Made by a program: the position numbers and the translations under genes. Shown here one piece after another: positions 11,211-21,700 of a stretch of DNA of 64,000 nt. Origin of the DNA: Volutella citrinella (lineage: Eukaryota > Ascomycota > Sordariomycetes > Hypocreales > Nectriaceae); contig JAWZSP010000007.1 of assembly GCA_034401135.1 (NCBI GenBank), positions 2,604,001 to 2,668,000 on the forward strand, given 5' to 3'. The first letter of the stretch is position 1; each line of letters begins with the position of its first letter. The notes under the pieces are model-generated. The model worked only from the letters and a program-made list of their open reading frames with translations, did not search any database and was not told the origin of the DNA.

Positions 11211-13610
11211 TCATCGTAACATGTATGACAGATCAGGCAGCCCCTGCAGGACATCGGCAATGATAGCATCGTCATTTGTGCTATCCAATTCTTCAACGCT
11301 TGAGGCATCGGAAGAAGGCGATGCTGGGGCCGCGGTCGGCGGAGTTGCAAGAGGTGATTCGGCGGGCTCTGGATCCGGGGCACCCAGCTGCCTACGATTA
11401 TTTTCAAGTGACGGCTTGGCAGGCGATGGAGGCACCATGTTCGTGGCCTCGACGGGATCGGAGGGTTGTGGCTTGTCCAGGGTTTCAAAGCCGCCCCATT
11501 CCTCCTCCTCGCCCCAGGGGTCTAATTTCTGATGCTCTCCCTTGGTGAGCGAGGAGTCTGCCGAGAGGAGGTTGGAGGACGTCAGGTCGCCCATCTTAGT
11601 CCGCATTGTGGAGGCCCAGGTAGATTTTGATTCCGTTTTCTTGGGGCCAGAGATCAGGGATTCCGTAGGCTGCTCATCGATCGAAGGCCGCCCATCAACC
11701 TCATCTTCTCCAGTTTCGGTGGCCTGTTCCGATGCTTCTCCCCCAAACTTATCCGAACTCGGAGTGTCGGCTCTGGTGTCAGTTTTCTCCGTTTCTCTGA
11801 GGTTCGACGGGGTATTGGTCACTTCGACCTTCGTGTTATTTGTGTTTGTTCCATTGAGATGCGAATGGGTGTTGATGACTTCAGTGATCGGGGCAAAAGT
11901 TGCTTGGGCGGGAGACGAGACCATATCCCCCCAGTCATCGTCGTCATCGTCATCTTCTTCTTCTTCCTCCTTCGCTTCGACTGCTTCATCTTCGGCAGTA
12001 CTGTTACGGCCCTCCCCAAGATCTGTAGGCTTGGCGATGAAGGGCTTCGGAGGACTGATAGACTGGGAGATTGAAACCGGTCGACTGCTCGGTACGTAGG
12101 ACGGTATGGGAGCAATTGGCGACTTGACAGACGCAACATCGGGCTCCAGGGTCGTGTTGATCGTGGATGGCGGTGCAGCACCTACTGGTGATGTGGTAGG
12201 GCTACTCCAGCCAAATGTGGCAGCTGTCGGAGAGGCAACCGCCGCCTTGGATACCACAGACGTATGTCTAGAATGGCTTTTCCTGCCAAAGAGGGCAGAG
12301 ATTTCAACAGCCGGAGCCTCCGAATCCCAGTTGAAGATTTTCCCACCCACTGCTCCTCCCAGGCGGCGGCCAAGCACGACTCGGCCTGCGATGGAATCCT
12401 CTTCCATCCATCGTCGCACAATCCGAATGCTCTGGTCTCGAACCTGGGAGCCCCCCCAGCTGACTCGGACGTACTTGTCATCATCGCCGAGATTGTGCTT
12501 TATGATTGACCCTGGGCGGGAGATGCGATACCACGCCTTGCGCTCCTCGATTGAAGCAAACGTGTCATCGATAATGACGTCAGGAACGGGTTCCGGGGGA
12601 GGGAAATTGGTGTCCGTGTTTGGAAATAGCTTGTCGATGTTGGTCATATCAACAGCGTAAGGTATTCGAGGCGCTGGCCGTGACTTTGGGGGTGTTTGTT
12701 CCACAACCTGTTGTTCGACCGGCTCTGGAACTTGTGTTTCGTGCTGAGGCTCATCGTCCACCGATTCGTCACTGGATTCAGTCTCCTCCCCTGATGGCAA
12801 TTCTCCAGAGGGAGTAGTTTCACTTTCTTCAGCCTGTTGCAATTCTTCTTTTTCCGATGGGGCCTTCCCATTCGTTCCTATGGTCTCCTCCTCAGACTTC
12901 TGCCCGACCTCGTCCGTCTGTTCAGTGACTGAGTCGTCAGTTTCTGTTGGTTGCGGCAGTGGCACCAAATTCTGCACTGATGAATTGGCGCTAGGCGTTG
13001 GCTTCGGGGTCGATTCCGTTGGCGACCCATTGACCTTCTTCTTTGCCATGCCGTCATACATCTCCACCAGTTCCTGAACCTTGGAGGATTGCCGCGATAT
13101 ATTGGCCCGACCTTCTGCGCCAATCGCTGGGCCCGGCGGCCTCTCTTCTAGGCTTGAACGCCTACTAGCATCACCTCTAGACAGGCTCACGCTCTCCGTG
13201 GACCTTCCAGCTTCCAGTTGGGTCGAAATTTGAGACTTGTCCCGGACCTCGAACCCTGGAGACGTGGCCCTCGATGATGCAGCTCTTGAGTTGTCGCGCG
13301 AGATGCTCCTTTGCCGCTCCTTGAAGAGATCAGCACCCAGCTCGCCGCTCTTCATCTTCCTCACTCGTGCCACCTCGAGCGTGGCAATCTGCTGGCCCCA
13401 CGGGTCCGGCGAAGGTAGCCTCGACGCCGGCCCGGACGAGCCGGCAACACTGCTGTCGAATGGCTTCAGGCCAGGACTCCGACCCCATCGCGGGCTGTCT
13501 CTCGCTGGGGCTGCGGCGCCCATGGGAGCATTGTCGCTCCAGCCACCCCACGCGTCGTCATCATCCCAGGGGGTGCCCGCCAACGAGACGGGCGCGAGGC
13601 GCTGCTGTTG

Positions 13611-13644
<34 letters not shown>

Positions 13645-13760
13645 GGTTTTGTGCCATGCTCCGTCGAAAAGTGCGCGCTGGGCGGCGGCGCGGGGAGGTC
13701 GAGCTTAGACGGCGACTCGGCGGCCCACGGGGAACCCCAAGGATCCTCCATGCGAGGCAC
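11211..13760 (-). CDS. Large disordered protein with polyQ and W-acidic motifs
   Basis: An uninterrupted 849-codon frame. Most of the protein is low complexity and rich in S, T, P, E and D. One region, about residues 380-510, looks folded: it runs from IDKLFPNTDTNFPPPEP through ERKAWYRISRPGSI to FNWDSEAPAVEISALFGRK and contains most of the aromatic and hydrophobic residues. Tryptophan-acidic short motifs recur through the disordered parts: DPWGSPW at the start, PWDDDDAWGGW, DPWGQQ, DDWGDM, then DPWGEEEEWGGF near the C-terminus. Such motifs (WxxF, DPW) are used by endocytic and trans-Golgi/clathrin accessory proteins to bind adaptor ear domains, so an aftiphilin-like trafficking role is possible; that is inference. 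A 14-residue glutamine run lies near residue 40. Start Met at 13760; a second Met three codons later could serve equally. Confidence 0.8.
13602..13643 (-). repeat. CAG/CAA (polyQ) repeat
   Basis: Forty-two bases of CTG/TTG triplets on the plus strand encode 14 consecutive Gln in the minus-strand protein. Interrupting CAA codons sit only at one end, so the pure CAG part is likely length-variable. Confidence 0.9.
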
Positions 13761-14708
13761 TCGTTACATGTCGCGTGCGCCGACGACACTGGGGGTGGGA
13801 TCGAATCCCCGATTCGTGCGAGAAGGCTGTTGAGGCTATGTCGACCGTCGGGGCATCGCGGACGGAGGGAAACGCGCGGCGGTCCTGGCGAAACTGGTGG
13901 GCGATCGGTACACGTCGCAGGATCCGGGAGGTGCTTGCGGCGTGGCAGAAGCGAGAGCGCCCGACGGGAGGGACGCGCGGGTCGGCCGGATCGGAGGGTG
14001 CAGCGTGTTGAATTGGACGATACGCAACGGTTCGCTCCGTCAGATGTGCCCTGTTGCGCAGAGGGGGGATGCTTTCAAGCTCGACTCAATGATGTATCGC
14101 TTTCCGCGAATTAATTGTGTTGTTACTTTGATGGAGAGAAAGCTTGAACGACACGCAAGAATGGGTCTGAGGCGCCCCCCCAATGCGTACTTCTGTCAGG
14201 GGAATCCCGGATTGGGGTGCTGGCATGGCCCCGCCCTCATCGACCACCCTCATCCAATGACACCACTGCAAACTCATCCCAGCTCATCTCATTTATACGG
14301 CCCTGGAAGATTCACAGCCTTACACGGTGGTTCATCCCCTGCTTCTTCTTGCAATAATTAACTAATGCTTAGCCTTGACCTGCTTCACGCAAAGTCCAAT
14401 CCCAGATATCATGCATGCCAGCCATTCTAATGGTTGAATGCCATCACTCGTCGCAGAGGCAACGGAAGCAGTGAGACACATCATAGCAGTAGGTTCTTTG
14501 GAGCATCATTCATTATTTGTCTATCATATGCCAGTCTCAGAAGAACAGACCAATGCGCCCAGGAGGTTTGAAATACACAGTTGCAGAAGCAATCCATAGC
14601 TTGTCCATCAGCCAGGTTCAACAATCAAAACACCAACACGCCGACGCTAAGTTCCGATGACAATGGCAGGGCCGTACTTTGTAAAAATCTGGCTGTCAGC
14701 CGAGAGCC
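13761..14708. other. Upstream region of the polyQ gene
   Basis: Spacer between the minus-strand polyQ protein start and the CAF-1 gene's stop. It should carry the promoter of the former and the 3' UTR of the latter. The GC-rich frames on the plus strand at 13.8-14.1 kb look like chance openings. Confidence 0.5.
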
Positions 14709-16819
14709 TCACGAAATAATTTCATGGCCCGCCTTCAGCGTCCACGCCTTCTGGCGGCCAGTCCCAGTCTTCTCTGCGACAAGCTCAAGCGTGTTCTTGA
14801 CCTCGGCTCGCGACACACTGTCCCGAAACTGTTGGAAAATGAAGTCCACAATGCCCACTTTGGATAGCGCACAGTTCTGCAGAATGGCCTTCTTCACGTC
14901 GTCCATGAGTTCCGACTTGACCAATTTCAGCGCTTCTCCCGAGGCAGTTTGTCCTGTCAACGCCGCAAAAGCATTCCCTGGCGCAGGCGGGGGTGCCATT
15001 TTGCGGCCAGATTCGGCAGCTTGAGGTACCTTGGCGACTCTGGGTTTGGGTTTGGGCTCCGGTTCCCAGTACTTGGTTGAGAACGGGTCTATATTGCAGC
15101 TCCCCATCCCATCTGTGCGTTTCTGTTAGCAAACCGGAACCCTGTGGTAACTCGTGGTAGCATCCGATACTCACCATGCATAATCTCCATCTTGTGTTGA
15201 TAGACGAGTGCATTCGGCCCAATTCGCTTCTCGTTTTCGAAACAAACTCCCGTGGCATCCGGCTCCATAGCGTTTGCAAAGATTCTCCTTGAAAGCCCAA
15301 TATCCTCTGAATCGTCCAAGAACCCGTCCAAGTCGTCTTCGTCCTCTAGCTCCTCTTCTTCGTCTTCCATGTCCAGATCTTCGCCTTCCTCCTCCTCCTG
15401 CCACTCGGCCTCAGAATCATAATCGTAATCAAGTGGCAGGCCTCGACTGGTTGGCTTGCGACCGAGCTGGCTCATGTTGGCCTGGCCCAATGCAAACGGC
15501 TTGAATGTCATGGTTCCATAATACGGAGGCCGGACATCTCTTGAGAAGGCGATGATCTTGATGGGAATTTTTGCCAGCTTTTCGCGGGCCGTCGTCATAA
15601 TTGTATTGGCATGATCGGGGCCGGCCTTCTCTACCTTCTTCTCCGTATCTTGATATACTTGCTCCATTATGTGCCTGACTGGATGATGAAGCTTGCCGCG
15701 CTTGGGGGGTGTGCCGGGAAGGGCGAACAGGCGCACCGGATCGAAGCTAAGGTCGCAATCATCGCTCCTACTGCCTTGGATATACTCATCCAAGATTTGG
15801 CACTTGACCTCGCGGGTCTCTTCGTCCAGATTTGGCCCCAAAGAAGCGAGCTTGGTGTGTTCTTTGACGAAGAAGGGTTTGAAGAGCTTCTCATACTCCG
15901 TCTTCGACTGCCGCTGGATATTCTTGGTAGGACTGCTGGCTTCAGTAGATTCGGCTTGTGCGATAGGAGCACAAGCTTTCTTGGGAGTATTGGCCTTGAA
16001 GAACTGGCCAAGAGTGGGTTGACTTCGGGCCTTCTTGTCCTTCTCCTCTTGAGCTCGCTTCTGCTCCTCTTCCCGCTTCCTCTTCTTCTCGTCTTTCTCC
16101 TCTTGGAGACGCTTCTGTTCTTCCTCTTTTTTCTTCTTCTTCTCGTCTTTCTCCTCTTGTAGACGCTTCTGTTCTTCCTCTTTCTTCTTCTTTTTCTCAT
16201 CGCGCTCCTTGGCACGTGCTACCTTTTCTTCCTCGGCCTTAGCCTTCTCCGCAGCCTTTGCAGCCATCTTTTCCTCGCGTTCTCGCTTCTTCTCGGCGGC
16301 CTCCTTTTCGCGAGCCTCTTTTTTGGTGTCAGTGGGACGACTCTTCTTGGCCGGGGGCTGGTCTGTCGATTTCGATTGTGATGTAACGGCCGGGGTCACT
16401 CCGCTCGATTTCTGTTGTAGAGGAGTTGCGCCAAGCGCTGCGAGAATAGAGGGCTTTGGGCTGGCTTTTGAGATGTTGACCACGGAGGCTTTCATGCCCT
16501 CGCTTTTCGTAGGTGTCTGTGGCGAGGGTGACTTTTGCGCAGGCGTGCTGCTGGCAGTCTCCGTGAGAGCGGGAGACGCTTGGGGCGTGAGATGGGAGGA
16601 TGCTTCGAGTTTAGGGGCAACCACTAAACAAGGTGAGTCATGGGATAGAGGAAGAGGTTCTGCAGGCATACGTAGATCGCCGGCGGAGGATGCAGTAGAC
16701 ATATTGATATCCTCCTGTTCGGAAGCCTTCACGGCACTGTCTGCGAACTCATCGTGGCTTCGCTTCCGGGTCCTGGAATCCGACTCCTTCATATTGGGCG
16801 ACATTTCGATTAAAGGCAT
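14709..16819 (-). CDS. RLF2: Chromatin assembly factor 1 large subunit (Cac1/p150-like)
   Basis: Large subunit of CAF-1, which deposits H3-H4 on newly replicated DNA with the WD40 subunits. 682 aa, two exons: 16819-15175 and 15112-14709, joined in frame. Order of parts: disordered Ser/Thr/Pro-rich N-terminus; KER-type Lys/Glu/Arg coiled coil (about residues 170-270); a canonical PCNA-binding box QPTLGQFF straight after it; the conserved CAF1A region (FSRDVRPPYYGTM...) followed by an acidic ED stretch (about 440-475); and a C-terminal segment with the length and pattern of the DNA-binding winged helix (about 600-680). All parts known from yeast Rlf2 and human CHAF1A are in place, although the PIP box follows the KER instead of preceding it. 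The KER contains near-identical 18-residue repeats. Confidence 0.92.
16035..16205 (-). repeat. Three tandem 54-bp repeats in the CAF-1 KER
   Basis: An 18-codon unit (KDEKKKKKEEEQKRLQEE) occurs twice almost identically, with a third diverged copy (EKKRKREEEQKRAQEEK). The DNA copies are also nearly identical, suggesting recent duplication within the coiled coil. Borders are approximate. Confidence 0.8.
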
Positions 16820-17731
16820 CGGAGGATTAGAATATGAGCGAGGCGGCTCGTGCAGATATATGCGTCCTGAACCCCAGCGCTTGGGAGATGGTCGGAAGCA
16901 GGTGTGAAGGAAGGCAGGTGCAACGAGTTCGATGGGAGGGTGGTGCGGCGTTGGTTGGTGAGGGTGACCAGTTTATCGGTGACCATCGAAATTATGGAAT
17001 AAGTAGCCAAATCCAAGCTTGTTGTGAGTTGTTCCAGTCTCACGAGACCATCATTACCACTCAAGAGGCCTGTGTTGGGGTCTGATGTTGAAGGAGCTTG
17101 GGTGCGTAGCACTAGCCCATTAAGCGGCCAGAAGACGCGACTCGCGTTAATTTGGCGCCACAGGGGATGACCAGCACTCTCTAAAGTGGCAACGCGTGCT
17201 TCTCGCGAGAGCAGGCAGGAGGGCACTTTAGTCCTGCGCCACACGTGGCTGGGGTATTGAGGCTGACTCTGGTTTGAGATCCATAGGGCACAATCATGAT
17301 ATGAGACATTGCTGATGGTCGTGACACGGCGAAACGAAGCACTCACTAATTAGAATATGATGATAATTATTGATTGATACTTGGTTGGGCTGCCTTACCC
17401 GGCTCTCCCTCTCCCACAGGAACGCTCACACTGCTGTCGCTCCCATGTTTGAACCTGCTCAAGTACTAGTATATAGCGAAAGGACCATCCACCGGAATCG
17501 TCGGGGAACTATTGATAACGACGGTGGGCTTGGAATATGACATGACAAAAAACCACAAAAAATTCAATGCTAAGACGCCATCCAATGCATACACTCCCTC
17601 CGCGGAGGGGCAGTCCGACACAACAACGAACAGGTATCAAATAGGAGAACACAGCATCGGCCCATTCACCGCACCGGGGGGGATCCGTGATTCCAGACGT
17701 AGGCGGGTTGCGTCGGTGTCCATCCCTCGCC
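16820..17731. other. Upstream region of the CAF-1 gene
   Basis: Promoter side of the CAF-1 gene and 3' side of the next minus-strand gene. No supported coding frame, repeat or RNA gene. Confidence 0.5.
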
Positions 17732-18781
17732 TTAATCAGGGTTGGCGATGAACAGGCGGCCTGATGTAAGCGTGGACGTTCGCTCGTCAACGCTGCCCCG
17801 GCGCTTCAGCTCATCCGCTGTCTTGACGCTCTTTTCTCTCGTGAGCGCCGAGTGCATCAGGGAATTGGCCGCCAGCCGCGGGGCGCTGCCTAACTCGCCG
17901 ACGTTGTCGGCCCGCTCGGCGCTGCTGCCGCTATGCGTGCTGAAAGCTTTGCCGCTGGCCGCGTCGTCTGCGCCGCCAATGATCTCCCCGTCGATCAAAC
18001 TACTGGAGCGCTCAGGGGTGTCTGTTGGGCTCCGCCGGCGCCCGCTCTGGCTGCCCAGGCCTCCCGAGTTTCGGTACGGTATGCTACGGCGACCACTGGC
18101 CGTACTACTCCGGCCGCTGCTGCCCGTCCTGCGGTGGCCTGGGCGAGCCATGGTCGGTCCATCATCGTCCTCGCTGTCCTCACCTTCGACCTCGGTGGCG
18201 CTCAGTCGCATGGGCACACCGCCGACTCCGACGTGGTTCTCGCCAGGGGCATAACCCACTACTGGGGCTTTGGGGTGATGGCGGATTCTGGGGATCTTCG
18301 CAGTGACCTTTCCAGTGGTGCTGATGCCAGTGCTGGTGCGGCCTGGGCCCAAGGTTCCAACGGCGCCAACCACCTCCATGTTGGCTCGCATCTTGGCAGC
18401 TCGTTGTTGGGCTAGTATGCGGGGATCCTCATACTGAGACCGATCGCACCAGACGGTGGCCTTTTGCTTGCGCAGCAAGGCAACATAGCCGGATGCTTGT
18501 GGCTGGTTGGCTCCCCCGCCGCCAGATCGGCTAGAGGTGGAACGACGGAGGTCAGTCTGGGAGGTCGAGCGGTAGGCAGGAGGAGGCTGGATGCTGGACG
18601 CCGTGCTGAAGGTATTCACAGATGGCGATCGACGGTTGAACTGCTGGTTCATACCGGGCTGAACGAGGTGTGAGGGCATCGGGTTGGCGGGGAAAACGCT
18701 GGATGAGGTGGTTCGGGAGCGGGAGTGACCATAAGCGTTGGTCTGATCCATTGGGCCATGGCCGTACTGAGGTTCAAGCAT
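17732..18781 (-). CDS. Hypothetical disordered protein, 349 aa
   Basis: Single uninterrupted frame of 349 codons. I do not recognise a named domain. Two segments stand out from the Ser/Gly/Arg-rich background as probably conserved: residues about 95-140 (GYVALLRKQKATVWCDRSQ, then a helix rich in Arg, Lys and Ala) and about 150-195 (KIPRIRHHPKAPVVGYAPG). An acidic patch (EGEDSEDDDG) follows, then RS-like low-complexity sequence and a C-terminal helix with KTADELKRRGSVDERT, which contains a PKA-type RRGS site. No signal peptide or membrane segment. The composition and even codon use argue that it is a real gene; its function is unknown. The first Met of the frame is taken as start. Confidence 0.7.
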   Translation of the reverse strand: MLEPQYGHGPMDQTNAYGHSRSRTTSSSVFPANPMPSHLVQPGMNQQFNRRSPSVNTFSTASSIQPPPAYRSTSQTDLRRSTSSRSGGGGANQPQASGYVALLRKQKATVWCDRSQYEDPRILAQQRAAKMRANMEVVGAVGTLGPGRTSTGISTTGKVTAKIPRIRHHPKAPVVGYAPGENHVGVGGVPMRLSATEVEGEDSEDDDGPTMARPGHRRTGSSGRSSTASGRRSIPYRNSGGLGSQSGRRRSPTDTPERSSSLIDGEIIGGADDAASGKAFSTHSGSSAERADNVGELGSAPRLAANSLMHSALTREKSVKTADELKRRGSVDERTSTLTSGRLFIANPD

Positions 18782-21700
18782 GGCGATGACAGAGGAGGGC
18801 TCCCGAGGGAGACCAAAGGGCCTTTTTCAATGGCCAGGAGTCGCGCGTGCCCAGTCTAGGTCTCGTCGAGGGCGAGTACGAGGGCGAGGGCGAGGGAGGG
18901 CGTCCCCCGTTGGGCTCGCTGCGGAGCTGACACACGAGTTCCAGACAAATGGGCCGTCCTGGAATCGCAAGGCGAAGAATCGAAGCAGCTGCGCAATCGA
19001 CGGTACACCGGGCCGAGTCACAGGAACACCCGGCGACGACTACAGCCTGGATAAAGCTGTCGCGTATCGCGAATAGAGTATGTAGGAGGTGATGAGGAAT
19101 ATTATCTTGGTGTGGGAGGGAGCGCAGCCGCCAGTACTAGTACTCGGTCGTAGAGGGAAAGGTGAACAGGGCTGGTGGGCACCACCGTGAACAAGAAACC
19201 AACCTCAGCCAGTGGGAGCCGCCTGGTCGGAACAGTCCAAAGTCAACGTAACATGGGACCCCGGGGGTGGGGACTCCGACACACTGTGCTGGAGCGCTGC
19301 AGGCGTGGTGTATCGCTCGCCCTTACGCAGAGGGCGCCACCCCTTCACGGTAGGGCCTGAGCCTCTCCGCCGTCCAGCGGGTCAGCGGCCTCTCAGCGGG
19401 TCAGGACGGTGCAACTGCAACTGGGCCCCGCTACGATGATGTCGACCAACGTTGGTAAGGTGGGCGCTTCCGCGGGAGTCGGGCTTGTCCAGCGGCCGGG
19501 GCACATCGTACGGCAGGCCGGGCTAGATGCCAGACTCGGGAGGTGCCATATTGGACGTCGACAATCTGCTATAGAAGATCTACAGGCCGAACGTCATCGA
19601 GATCAAAGCTGCGAATCCGAAAACGTTGAGCTTGCCGCGATCGCTTACGCTCGTGGCCGAAGGATTGGGTCGCTCTGCTGAAAACGATCTCTGGGGGCGC
19701 CCTGTCATGGATTGTCAGTTTTCGCCCGTGCCAGATGCGGCAAGAACAGTCAGGGCCCACCCCGAGCCGTCGACAAGCCGGTTCCCCAACCACGTTTGCT
19801 GTTCCGAAACAGCACTCGACTACTCCGTACCAAGAACAAAGATCAGGCCCAAGGGCATCCATGCATGCATGCAGAACTCGTCCCGCCCCAGCTCCAGCCG
19901 GCGACTGCAGGCAGCATCCTGCACCACAAGATCTCCGGCGAGTGCGGGTGTCCGCAAACAGGCGATCCGCATATCGGCAGCGCTCCAAGGTCCAAGGGAG
20001 CCCAACCAAAAGATTCAGCCTGCCCTACGGACGGACTAAGGTGCTGCTAGTTGCAAGCTGAACCGGCCTGCAGCCATGGATTGACTGTGAGGGAGCCTGG
20101 CGTGTGCGGGCGCGGGGCCAATCAGTGGGGCAACGAGACGTGATGTCATGCGCCGGCCAGTCCAGGGAATCACCCCCGATCAAGCCCTGCATCTCGCCTA
20201 CTGGCTGGTGCACACTGCACACCCGCCAGGAAAAAAAGGTACGAGCCGCTCTCACAACTCGGACAATGCAGCCGCCTCTCGCTTGTTGCTGTGCTACTTG
20301 GCCGGTGATGACATGGCCCCAATTCTCCATGGACGGTGAGGCATCGTGTCGTGTGGTGATGTGACTTGATTCCCTTCCAGCCAGCTTGTTCTCTGCGCTG
20401 CTGCTCGGTGCGTACCACGGCAGACACGCTTTGACGGTCAGACCTGGCAATCCTGGGTCAAATCAATTAATTCCCTCCTTGTCTCACCAACAGGCTGGAT
20501 CTGTCTCGAGTCAGATTGTCGCTAGTCTGGCGAGTCGCAACGCCTTCCACCTTCCCCCGTCAACAGGCGCGAGGATGGTCGAGGCACCCTTGTCTTGCGG
20601 TGGTTTGTTGCTGACCCGTGCATGGGCAAAGTCGCTCAACTGGCTGACTGGCGGCCAGGGCCCGCGCCGGCCTAGGATGCAAAGTCCAGCCGGGCAGGCT
20701 AGGCCCAGCAAAGGCGGCCAAGGCCCTCTTTGTTTGAACGGCTGCGAAGATGCCGCGTCGAGACCAGCGCCATTCAAGCGCCACGCCATCTAGACCGAGC
20801 GAAGGGCCAGAAATTATTCATTGAGCTCCCAAGGCGAAATATCGGTGCTCATGCCGCAATCACAAAGTCAACGGGCGAAGAGGCGGTAAGCTACTAATTA
20901 CTAGCAGTGGTACTATCGACAAGCCAATGGCCGGTTTCCGGCTTGCACCAACTCCATCGCCAGCCCTACCGTCTGCCAAGGGTGATACCGCTGCCTGCTA
21001 TGTCAGCATGCGTGATGTGATGCGAGGTGCCAACCAGCATGCCTCCATCGCACTGTGCCCGGTGCTAGGTGATCTGATATCAGACGTCAAGGCTCTGGGC
21101 TCTCCACCACAATATCTCCGAGAGGCCACACCTGAAAGGGAGGGAGGAGCTGGTGCCAGTGTTCCGTTGGCGCTTGCAAGGGTAGCTACCGGGCCCCCAC
21201 CATGGTCATGACGAGGGTGAGCCAATGCCAGTTATTACCAACCGCCGCCGGCTCTTCCCCTCCCACACTCTGTTCAAATCTGTTGCCCTCGCGGCGGGGA
21301 AGCAGTGGTTCACAGATCATATTAGCCTCCCCCACCTTGTTGTTGACTTTCGCTCATTTGTGTGGTCCAGGCCGCGGTGACGGCGGTTGAGTTGACTGTG
21401 CCGTTGCCATGCGCAAAGCGCCAACCGCTGGGAATGACGATGCAATGATACGCATTGGGTGCAAGCGAAGCGAAAGAGAAAACAAACGAGGGTCGGCCAC
21501 GACCCGCTACAACAACACGGGAATCTGTGAGGCGCGTTGTTTTCCCAGCTGGTCGGTCAAGGGTTGGGCCTCAGCGACCAATGCGGCCTTTGTTGCGTCT
21601 GCTGCGCGGGGGACACATGATCCATGATGTGACTCGGATGCCAAACTGCCTGGCACAACCCCAATCAGCAATTGCGATGCCTGTCTGTCCGTCCAGCTCA

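Noticed and set aside
13785..13825. GGGATCGAATCCCC resembling a tRNA T-arm
   Set aside because: Only a short chance inverted repeat; no acceptor stem or anticodon arm on either strand.
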